From assembly GCA_013373005.1 (NCBI GenBank), contig JABXIP010000169.1, forward strand, positions 1-5,637: a DNA stretch of 5,637 bases. The letters run 5' to 3'. Of the stretch, positions 1 through 5,637 are shown piece after piece (the stretch's first letter is position 1; every line of letters starts with the position of its first letter). Origin of the DNA: Cytophagia bacterium. GTDB lineage: Bacteria; Bacteroidota; Bacteroidia; Cytophagales; Cyclobacteriaceae. A model generated the notes under the pieces. It had not been told where the DNA came from, did no database searches, and worked only from the letters and a program-made list of their open reading frames with translations. The position numbers and the translations under genes are program-made.

Positions 1-2607
1 ATTACCACACTCAATAACAATGACCCGCTATGGGTAGTAGATGGAGTTGTAGTAGATAATGGTGGTATTGGTTATTTGAACCAATCTGACATTGAGTCTT
101 TCGAAGTACTGAAAGATGCAGCTTCTCAGGCTATTTATGGTGCACGTGCTGCTGCAGGTGTTATCTTGGTTACTACCAAGAGTGGTAGAAGAGGTGGTCT
201 TACCATTAAGTACAATGGATACTATGGTACTTCTGCGCCTGCAAGAAAACTAGACTTGCTCAATGCTACCGAATATGCTACGCTTAGAAATGAGTCTTCA
301 TTGGCTGCTGGTAATGGCGTTGTATTCAACGACCCTGCCTCATTGGGAGCAGGTACTGATTGGCAAGACCTCATCTTCAACAACAACGCTTCAAGACAAA
401 ACCATGAGTTGAGCTTAAGCGGTGGAAACGAAGTTTCTACATATTACATGTCTTTCGGACACCTTCAGCAAGAAGGTATTGTGGCGAGCCCAATTTCTCA
501 ATTCAAGCGTTACAACATTCGTTTGAATTCAACTCACCAATTGGCACCATGGTTGAAATTCGGAGAGAACATTGGTTACTCTCACGATAAGAGCGTGGGC
601 TTGGGTAACACCAACAGTGAGTTCGGTGGACCATTGAGTTCTGCTATTAACCTTGATCCGGTAACCGGTGTTTATGAAACTGACCCTAACAGACTTAACA
701 GCTTCCCTTTCAGTGTAGACTCAGTGGGAGCGGTTCAATCTCCATCAGGTCAGTATTATGCTATCTCTAGATATGTAGGTCAGGAAATGACCAACCCATT
801 GGCATATATCCAAACCAGATTAGGTAACTATGGCTGGGGTGATAACATTGTAGGTAATGCTTATTTGGAAGCTGAGCCTATTGAAGGTCTAAGATTAAGA
901 TCTACTATTGGTGGTAAGTTGGCTTACTGGGGTGGTGAATCATTCACTCCTATTTTCTACTTGAATGCATCTAACAACACGAATCAAACGTCATTCAGCA
1001 GATCTACCAACAACAGAAGAGACTGGAACATTGAAAATACTATTTCATATACCAGAGAATTTGGAGAGCATAGCATAAGTGGCTTGGTAGGACAAGGTGC
1101 CTATAGAGATAATTACGCTACCGGTGTTAGCTTAACAGTATTCAATATTCCTGTGGATAATTTTGACGATGCTTCTTTGAACTACAATGTGCCGGTAGAG
1201 TCTACCAGCCCGGGTGGATATGAAGGAGCTGAGCACAAAGTAAGCTCTCTTTTTGCCAGAGTAAACTACAACTACAGTGAGAAATACCTTTTCTCTGCCA
1301 TTATCAGAAGAGACGGTTCTAGCCGTTTTGGTGCTGATAACAAGTACGGTTACTTCCCTTCAGTTTCAGCGGGTTGGGTAGCTTCTTCAGAAGATTTCTG
1401 GCCTGAAAACAATGTAGTGAACTTTCTTAAAGTGAAAGCTAGCTACGGTGTGGTAGGTAATGACAACATTGGAGACTTCGCTTATATCTCAACCATTGGT
1501 GGAGGAAGAAACTATACCTTTGGTGACGATCAGTTTACAATTGGTTACAGCCCTGATGCTCCTGCAAACCCTGCTTTGAAGTGGGAAGAAACTGCGCAGA
1601 CTAATATTGCATTAGAGTCTATTGTCTTAAATGATTTCACGCTAACTCTTGAGTACTACAATAAGGTAACTACCGGAATTCTTCAGAATCCTAGAATCCC
1701 TGGTTATGTAGGTGCTATTGGAAACCCTGCAGCTAACGTAGGTGATATGAAAAACTCAGGTTTTGATATCGAAGTGGGTTATGACAAGAAAATCGGTGAT
1801 CTCACTATAGGGGTTAACGGTAATGTGTCTTACCTGAAGAATGAAGTCACTTACTTAGGTGATGATGTTGAGTACCTTGATGGTGGCGTTGGCTTCCAGG
1901 CAAGTAGCTCACCAATTACAAGAACTGCAGTTGGTTACGCATTCAACTCATTCTATGGCTACGATATGCTGGGTATTTTCCAGACTTCAGAAGAAGTTCA
2001 GGGTCACACCAGCACTGATGGTAGCGTTATTCAGCCGAATGCACAACCTGGTGACGTCATCTGGGCAGATCTAAACGATGATGGTCAGATTACAGATGAA
2101 GACAGAAAGTTCATCGGTAGCCCAATTCCAGACTGGTCTTTTGGTGTTTCTCTAAGGGCAAACTACAAAGAATGGGATTTCACCATGATGGTTCAGGGTG
2201 TTGCAGGAAACCAGATCTTCCAGGGATTGAGAAGATTGGATATTGCGAACTCTAACTATCAGAAAGATGCGCTTGGTCGTTGGACAGGAGCTGGCTCTAC
2301 CAATAGCTACCCAAGATTGAGCGATAACGACCCTAACCAGAACTTCAGCAGACCTTCAGAGCTGTATTTGGAAGATGGTGATTACATCAGAGTAAAGAAC
2401 ATTCAGTTGGGTTACACATTGCCACTTTCACTAGTGTCGAACATTGGTATGAAGAAAGCACGTGTTTACGTGATGGCTGAGAACTTATTCACTTTCACCA
2501 AATACACAGGTTACGATCCTGAAATCGGTGGTGGTGTAATGAGTATTGACCGTGGTATCTACCCACAAGCAAGATCTTACATGGTTGGTGTTAATGTTAC
2601 ATTCTAA
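1..2607 (+). CDS. SusC/RagA-like TonB-dependent outer-membrane transporter, 5' partial
   Basis: Outer-membrane beta-barrel of the SusC/RagA family, which imports oligosaccharides into the periplasm with energy from TonB-ExbBD and a SusD lid. The frame is open from base 1 (868 residues visible), so the gene starts upstream; the first in-frame start-like codon, TTG at 76, lies inside the plug domain and is not the real start. Family members are usually about 1000-1100 residues, so the signal peptide, carboxypeptidase-like regulatory domain, TonB box and first part of the plug are missing. Visible plug motifs, by window residue: PLWVVDGV at 9-16, DIESFEVLKDA at 30-40, IYGARAAAGVILVTTKSG at 45-62. 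The rest is barrel. A DLNDDGQITDED loop lies at 690-701, followed by the family-typical IGSPIPDWSFG. The protein ends in RSYMVGVNVTF, with the terminal aromatic residue expected for barrel assembly. No frameshift is seen. The SusD-like gene follows after 13 bases, so the two are surely cotranscribed. The transported glycan cannot be read from this sequence. Confidence 0.96.
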   Translation: MTTLNNNDPLWVVDGVVVDNGGIGYLNQSDIESFEVLKDAASQAIYGARAAAGVILVTTKSGRRGGLTIKYNGYYGTSAPARKLDLLNATEYATLRNESSLAAGNGVVFNDPASLGAGTDWQDLIFNNNASRQNHELSLSGGNEVSTYYMSFGHLQQEGIVASPISQFKRYNIRLNSTHQLAPWLKFGENIGYSHDKSVGLGNTNSEFGGPLSSAINLDPVTGVYETDPNRLNSFPFSVDSVGAVQSPSGQYYAISRYVGQEMTNPLAYIQTRLGNYGWGDNIVGNAYLEAEPIEGLRLRSTIGGKLAYWGGESFTPIFYLNASNNTNQTSFSRSTNNRRDWNIENTISYTREFGEHSISGLVGQGAYRDNYATGVSLTVFNIPVDNFDDASLNYNVPVESTSPGGYEGAEHKVSSLFARVNYNYSEKYLFSAIIRRDGSSRFGADNKYGYFPSVSAGWVASSEDFWPENNVVNFLKVKASYGVVGNDNIGDFAYISTIGGGRNYTFGDDQFTIGYSPDAPANPALKWEETAQTNIALESIVLNDFTLTLEYYNKVTTGILQNPRIPGYVGAIGNPAANVGDMKNSGFDIEVGYDKKIGDLTIGVNGNVSYLKNEVTYLGDDVEYLDGGVGFQASSSPITRTAVGYAFNSFYGYDMLGIFQTSEEVQGHTSTDGSVIQPNAQPGDVIWADLNDDGQITDEDRKFIGSPIPDWSFGVSLRANYKEWDFTMMVQGVAGNQIFQGLRRLDIANSNYQKDALGRWTGAGSTNSYPRLSDNDPNQNFSRPSELYLEDGDYIRVKNIQLGYTLPLSLVSNIGMKKARVYVMAENLFTFTKYTGYDPEIGGGVMSIDRGIYPQARSYMVGVNVTF

Positions 2608-2620
2608 GAAGAACAGAACT

Positions 2621-4153
2621 ATGAAAAACAATATTAAAATTTGGTCACTTTTCTTAACTGCTCTGGTGCTGTTTACGGCATGTTCAGACGAGTTTTTAGA
2701 AGTTGAACCAACCGGTAGAGCGTTGGAAGACAACTACTACCGAAACGCAGAAGAAGCTTACAATGGCCTGGTTGCTGCTTACGATCCTGTTGGATGGAGT
2801 AGTGGTGACTATGTGACTAAAATGTTCGCTATGAATGCTGCCTCTGACGATTTCTATGCAGGTGGTGGTAATGCTCAGGATATTACCAATATTCAGGTAA
2901 TCAACAATTACACCGTTAATGCATCGCAAGGTCCTCAAGGCTCACTTTGGGCGAAAGGCTTTTCGGGTATTTTCCGTGCAAATACACTTTTAGTGAAGCT
3001 TCCTGATGTAGAGATGGACTCTGATCTAAAGACTCGTTTCGAGGCTGAAGGTAAGTTCCTTAGAGCATTCTATTATTTCGATTTGATCAGATTCTTCTAC
3101 GAAGTACCACTCTTTACTGAGCCGGTAGATCCAGATCAAATGTATCAGGTAGAGCAAGTGCCAGCCGATCAGGTTTATGACCAGATTGAGGCTGATTTGA
3201 TTGCTGCTATTCCTAACCTTCCGGTAACGGTGCCACGTTCTACAGAGGCTGGTAGAGTTACTCAGGGTGCGGCAAGAGCATTGCTTGGTAAAGTTTATTT
3301 GTGGAGACAGAAGTACGATTTGGCTGCTCAGCAATTTGAAGAAGTAAATGGTACGCCTGGTGGAGTGAGCCAGTATGGTTATGAGTTGCTAGACAATTTT
3401 GCAGATCTGTTCGATTCAGAAAATAAATTCAACAGCGAAGGTATTTTCGAGGTGTCTCACACTTCTAAATCAAATGGTGTTTGGGATTGTATCGGTTGTA
3501 CTGAAGGTTTCTTGTTGAACATTATGACTGCTCCTAGAGCTTATAACCTTTTGATGCCTGGTCAAGGTCCTGATTATGTTTCTGGCTGGAGCTTCCTGCC
3601 AGTTACTCAAGACCTGGTTGATCAGTATGACTTAGGTGGCGGTGTTTTCGATAAGAGATATTCAGCTACCATTTCCAACATCGACAGCCTTGAACAAGCG
3701 GGAGTACTTACTTATGAGAAGGGTTACCAAAATACAGGTTACTTCCTTCATAAATATGCCGGAAGACAGTCTGATGTAACTACTGGTGGTGGTAACTACG
3801 AGTTGAACTTCTTCCAGAACGAGTATGAAATCCGTTTGGCTGATACTTACCTATTGGAAGCAGAGTCTCTTCTAAGATCAGGAGGAAATGCCGCTCGTGC
3901 TCAGGCCCTTTTAGATGCCGTGAGAACAAGAGCGGGTATGCCAACCATTCCTGCAACGCTTGAAAACATTATGCAGGAGAGAAGATTGGAATTGGCTGGT
4001 GAAGGTCACCGTTGGTTCGACTTGGTTCGTACAGGACAAGCTCCTACAGTATTGGCTAGCCAGGGCTTTGTAGCAGGTAAGCACGAAAAGCTTCCTATTC
4101 CGCTATTGGAGCTTACCAATACCATGATTGAGCAAGATCCTGCATACAATTAA
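2621..4153 (+). CDS. SusD/RagB-like surface glycan-binding lipoprotein
   Basis: Complete SusD/RagB family lipoprotein of 510 residues, a normal length. It forms the extracellular lid on the SusC barrel and binds the glycan for import. The ATG at 2621 is chosen because it starts a lipoprotein signal peptide (MKNNIKIWSLF, then a hydrophobic stretch and the lipobox FTAC with Cys21); in-frame starts farther upstream overlap susC and would bury this signal. The residues after the cysteine are SDEF, acidic as in Bacteroidota surface-export signals. Family marks, in order: N-terminal EAYNGLVAAY; RAFYYFDLIRFF at about 148-159, followed by YEVPLF where many relatives have GDVPL; a TPR-like helix pair around GAARALLGKVYLW; QERRLELAGEGHRWFDLVRTG, with EGHRWFD at 461-467; and LPIP at 491-494 near the end. 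The gene sits 13 bases after susC and 16 bases before the accessory lipoprotein gene, so the three form one operon. No clear Shine-Dalgarno is present, which is usual for the phylum. Sugar-contacting residues vary in this family, so substrate is not predicted. Confidence 0.97.
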   Translation: MKNNIKIWSLFLTALVLFTACSDEFLEVEPTGRALEDNYYRNAEEAYNGLVAAYDPVGWSSGDYVTKMFAMNAASDDFYAGGGNAQDITNIQVINNYTVNASQGPQGSLWAKGFSGIFRANTLLVKLPDVEMDSDLKTRFEAEGKFLRAFYYFDLIRFFYEVPLFTEPVDPDQMYQVEQVPADQVYDQIEADLIAAIPNLPVTVPRSTEAGRVTQGAARALLGKVYLWRQKYDLAAQQFEEVNGTPGGVSQYGYELLDNFADLFDSENKFNSEGIFEVSHTSKSNGVWDCIGCTEGFLLNIMTAPRAYNLLMPGQGPDYVSGWSFLPVTQDLVDQYDLGGGVFDKRYSATISNIDSLEQAGVLTYEKGYQNTGYFLHKYAGRQSDVTTGGGNYELNFFQNEYEIRLADTYLLEAESLLRSGGNAARAQALLDAVRTRAGMPTIPATLENIMQERRLELAGEGHRWFDLVRTGQAPTVLASQGFVAGKHEKLPIPLLELTNTMIEQDPAYN

Positions 4154-4169
4154 TCAACTATTAAAGAGT

Positions 4170-5021
4170 ATGAAAATGAAGAATCTTAATATAAAATCAC
4201 TTTTCGCTGTAGGTGCTATGGTAGCACTTTTGGGAGCTTGTACTCCGGAAGATGCGGACATTTCTCTGCCTACAATTGAAGAGGCTTCTTTTACTGTTGA
4301 AGCTGGAAGCTCTGATAACAGATTTGTATTAACCAACACTACTCCCAATGCATTTGGTACTTATTGGAATGTTGGTAATGGTTACGAGAAAGGTACTGCT
4401 CAACAAGAGATTTTCTTGCCAGACGTAGGTACCTATGATATCAATCTGGTTTCTGTTACTGCAGGTGGAATTGACACTGCAAGTGTTCAACAGGTGGTGA
4501 TTGATACACCAGATCCAATTGCCGGTAATCTAATTATGGGTGCCAAAATGGATTCCGATGCGCTTGACTACTGGACTATATTCAACATTAGTGGAGGTGT
4601 AGATTTCAATCTTACTGATGGTAAAATGCTAGCTACCGGTGGTGGTTGGGGTCAGTCAGCTATGTATCAAACTGTTACAGTTGAAGCTGGCTACACCTAC
4701 AAATTTGGTGCATCTGTTTCTGGTTCAGGAGCTACCGATACATGGTTAGAGGTTTACTTCGGAACAGTTCAGCCAACAGCTGGAAATGACTATTCTGATG
4801 GAGGAAACAAAATTGGTTTGAATACTTGGAATGGTTGCGGAAACGCTCCATTCAGTGGTAACCTGGCCAATATTGGTTGTTCTGGAGATCTAGTGGGTCA
4901 GAATGGAGAAATCACTTTTGCTAACTCAGGAACTTACTACCTGGTAATTAAATCCGGTGGTGCTGACTTGGGAACAGGTGGTATCTCAATCGATAATGTG
5001 GAATTAAGAAGAACACAGTAA
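4170..5021 (+). CDS. Two-domain lipoprotein (PKD-like + CBM-like), probable surface glycan-binding protein
   Basis: Complete lipoprotein of 283 residues occupying the SusE/SusF-type position of the locus, so probably an accessory surface glycan-binding protein. The ATG at 4170 gives MKMKNLNIKSLF, a hydrophobic core and the lipobox LLGAC (Cys24), followed by TPEDAD. ATG 4176 would give the same protein two residues shorter, and AAAGAG at 4163-4168 is better spaced for it. A TTG at 4128 lies inside susD and is rejected. Residues about 32-112 look like a PKD/Ig-fold domain (TYWNVGNGYEKGT, then LPDVGTYDINLVSV). Residues about 119-283 look like a beta-sandwich carbohydrate-binding module: NLIMGAKMDSDALDYW at the start, YTYKFGASVSG, GLNTWNGCG, SGTYYLVIKSGG and a final GISIDNVEL. 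No catalytic motif is seen. Cys223 and Cys237 are the only cysteines besides the lipidated one and could form a disulfide. Lipoprotein status and the beta-rich layout are well supported; glycan binding is inferred from context, and the C-terminal family is not assigned. Confidence 0.88.
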   Translation: MKMKNLNIKSLFAVGAMVALLGACTPEDADISLPTIEEASFTVEAGSSDNRFVLTNTTPNAFGTYWNVGNGYEKGTAQQEIFLPDVGTYDINLVSVTAGGIDTASVQQVVIDTPDPIAGNLIMGAKMDSDALDYWTIFNISGGVDFNLTDGKMLATGGGWGQSAMYQTVTVEAGYTYKFGASVSGSGATDTWLEVYFGTVQPTAGNDYSDGGNKIGLNTWNGCGNAPFSGNLANIGCSGDLVGQNGEITFANSGTYYLVIKSGGADLGTGGISIDNVELRRTQ

Positions 5022-5041
5022 TATCTTTTTCATAAGTAAAG

Positions 5042-5071
5042 AAGAAGGCGGGAAGAACTACCGCCTTCTTT
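5042..5071 (+). terminator. Intrinsic terminator after the SusC/SusD/lipoprotein operon
   Basis: The arms AAGAAGGCGG (5042-5051) and CCGCCTTCTT (5061-5070) form a perfect 10-bp stem with a 9-base loop, GAAGAACTA; a G-T pair (5041/5071) could extend it by one. The hairpin begins 20 bases after the stop codon of the accessory lipoprotein. The T-rich tract is short and partly inside the stem (TTCTTT followed by AAATCAT), so termination may be incomplete and some read-through into the GH5-like gene is possible. Confidence 0.85.
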
Positions 5072-5257
5072 AAATCATCAAGTCAAATCAGCGATTTGGC
5101 AAACAATTTAGTTCTCATTCATGCCAGCAGGTGCAGTTGCGGCTGCTTTCAAATTGCCAAGACTGCATGCTGCATGAATATCAACCATCTCACCTTGTTA
5201 CATGAAATAGTGCTATTATTAGCTGTTTCATTTGATCATTGACTAAAACTGCAAATT
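5072..5257. other. Noncoding gap before the GH5-like gene; likely holds its promoter
   Basis: No plausible coding sequence is seen here on either strand. Together with the terminator it separates the lipoprotein operon from the GH5-like gene by 236 bases, against 13 and 16 bases at the upstream junctions, so a separate promoter is likely. No convincing Bacteroidota promoter was found: TTCATTTG at 5227-5234 matches the -7 consensus TAnnTTTG at five of its six fixed positions, but the nearest upstream TTG (5195-5197) is about 29 bases away, too far for the usual -33 spacing. Other content is a 7-base tandem repeat, CTGCATG twice at 5163-5176, and several short inverted repeats. No known riboswitch or RNA gene is recognisable. 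Confidence 0.5.
5202..5231. promoter_or_regulatory. Inverted repeat upstream of the GH5-like gene, candidate operator
   Basis: ATGAAATAG (5202-5210) and CTGTTTCAT (5223-5231) are inverted copies separated by 12 bases; eight of nine positions are Watson-Crick complements and one is a T-G pair. The element ends 26 bases before the start codon and its right arm overlaps the -7-like TTCATTTG (5227-5234), a typical place for a repressor or activator site. It could equally form a weak A/T-rich RNA hairpin in the leader. No regulator gene is visible in the window, so the binding protein is unknown. Confidence 0.3.
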
Positions 5258-5637
5258 ATGAGACGAGCATTTTTAAAAGGCCTCTTCTTGGTATTTATAA
5301 CCTTTCAGGCAACTGTTTCTGCATTAGCTCAGGGCTTTCTTAAAACCGATGGTCAGCAGATTGTCGATGAAAATAATAACCCCATCATCTGGAGAGGAAT
5401 AGGCCTGGGTGGCTGGATGCTTCAGGAAGGCTATATGTTGGGAACCGGTGGTCCTCAGCATACTATAGAAGCTAGAATTGAAGAGCTTGTTGGGGAAACA
5501 AAAAAGGAACAATTCTACGATGCTTGGCTCGCTAATCATATGCGCAAGATCGATGTTGACTCTATGGCGGCATGGGGCTACAACATGATCAGGCTGCCTA
5601 TGCACTATAAGCTTTTTACCCCTCCCATTGAAGAAGA
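5258..5637 (+). CDS. Secreted GH5-like glycoside hydrolase, 3' partial
   Basis: First 126 residues of a probable secreted glycoside hydrolase; the frame stays open to the window edge. ATG 5258 is well fixed: an in-frame stop (TGA, 5240-5242) lies just upstream and the ATG begins a type I signal peptide (MRRAFLKG, hydrophobic core, then ALA|QG at 22-26). No lipobox is present, so unlike the two upstream lipoproteins it would be periplasmic or released. The mature N-terminus (GFLKTDGQQIVDENNNPIIW) leads to RGIGLGGWMLQEGYML at 46-61, the usual first strand of GH5 (clan A TIM barrel) enzymes, and MAAWGYNMIRLPMHY at 103-117 matches the strand carrying the conserved GH5 arginine (Arg112). The catalytic acid/base and nucleophile glutamates would be encoded beyond the window, so activity cannot be confirmed. 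The pattern reminds me of bacteroidotal GH5 enzymes from glucan loci, possibly subfamily 46, but I cannot verify the subfamily by eye. The likely substrate is a beta-linked glucan or related glycan. Confidence 0.83.
   Translation, partial: MRRAFLKGLFLVFITFQATVSALAQGFLKTDGQQIVDENNNPIIWRGIGLGGWMLQEGYMLGTGGPQHTIEARIEELVGETKKEQFYDAWLANHMRKIDVDSMAAWGYNMIRLPMHYKLFTPPIEE

Noticed and set aside
76..78. TTG at 76 as the start of the SusC-like gene
   Set aside because: The reading frame is open to base 1 and already encodes the plug motif PLWVVDGV before this codon, so the gene begins upstream of the window.
1859..2074. Small + strand open frame inside the SusC-like gene
   Set aside because: It is an out-of-frame shadow of the well-supported barrel coding region and has no recognisable protein features.
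2546..2620. In-frame upstream starts that would extend the SusD-like protein by up to 25 residues
   Set aside because: They overlap susC and would place a non-signal sequence before a clear lipoprotein signal peptide starting at 2621.
2485..3334. Three minus-strand open frames across the susC/susD junction and susD
   Set aside because: They lie opposite strongly supported genes and their translations show no recognisable family or domain.
4128..4169. TTG at 4128 as the start of the accessory lipoprotein
   Set aside because: It lies inside susD and would put 14 extra residues before a standard lipoprotein signal peptide beginning at 4170.
4154..4348. Minus-strand open frame opposite the start of the accessory lipoprotein
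   Set aside because: It is short, antisense to a clear lipoprotein signal peptide, and shows no recognisable family.
5163..5176. Tandem CTGCATG repeat as an attachment site or repeat array
   Set aside because: There are only two 7-base copies, with no integrase, tRNA or further units nearby.
5096..5179. Interleaved inverted repeats in the gap: TTGGCAA (5096-5102) with TTGCCAA (5154-5160), and ATTCATGC (5117-5124) with GCATGAAT (5172-5179), considered as a structured RNA switch
   Set aside because: Pairs of 7-8 bases with loops of about 50 are expected by chance in a gap this size, and the arrangement matches no riboswitch I know.
5195..5219. TTGTTA and TATTAT as a sigma-70 type promoter
   Set aside because: The spacer is only 13 bases, and the main sigma factor of Bacteroidota uses different -33/-7 boxes.
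5324..5605. Minus-strand open frame of 93 codons near the right edge
   Set aside because: It is antisense to the GH5-like gene, whose signal peptide and GH5 motifs are clear; the antisense translation shows no family features.

Overview
The window carries part of a polysaccharide utilisation locus (PUL) from a member of the Bacteroidota. The evidence is a SusC-like TonB-dependent transporter followed directly by a SusD-like lipoprotein, a pairing found essentially only in this phylum. Other signs agree: lipoprotein signal peptides with acidic residues just after the cysteine, short A-rich gaps without clear Shine-Dalgarno sequences, and G+C in the low-to-mid 40s (estimated by eye from a few lines). 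The genus cannot be read from the sequence. The type of glycoside hydrolase and of binding protein makes me think of marine or environmental Cytophagales/Flavobacteriia, but that is only an impression.

Layout, all on the + strand: (1) 1-2607, the C-terminal 868 residues of a SusC-like outer-membrane transporter whose 5' end lies outside the window. (2) 2621-4153, a complete SusD-like surface lipoprotein, 13 bases after the transporter. (3) 4170-5021, a complete lipoprotein of 283 residues, 16 bases after susD, with a PKD-like (Ig-fold) N-terminal half and a beta-rich, carbohydrate-binding-module-like C-terminal half; it is probably a surface glycan-binding protein. (4) 5042-5071, a strong hairpin terminator closing this three-gene unit. 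(5) 5072-5257, a noncoding gap with a candidate operator-like inverted repeat near its 3' end. (6) 5258-5637, the first 126 residues of a secreted glycoside hydrolase resembling family GH5, running off the right edge.

Working model: the accessory lipoprotein and the SusD-like protein capture a glycan at the cell surface, the SusC/SusD pair moves oligosaccharides into the periplasm using TonB energy, and the GH5-like enzyme cleaves the glycan. The enzyme appears to have its own promoter or to depend on read-through of the terminator. The substrate is not determined by the sequence; a beta-glucan is a reasonable guess from the GH5-like enzyme. I see no tRNA, rRNA, CRISPR array, insertion sequence, phage gene or defence gene. 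This is a fairly ordinary PUL segment. The least explained parts are the C-terminal domain of the accessory lipoprotein and the regulatory gap before the GH5-like gene.
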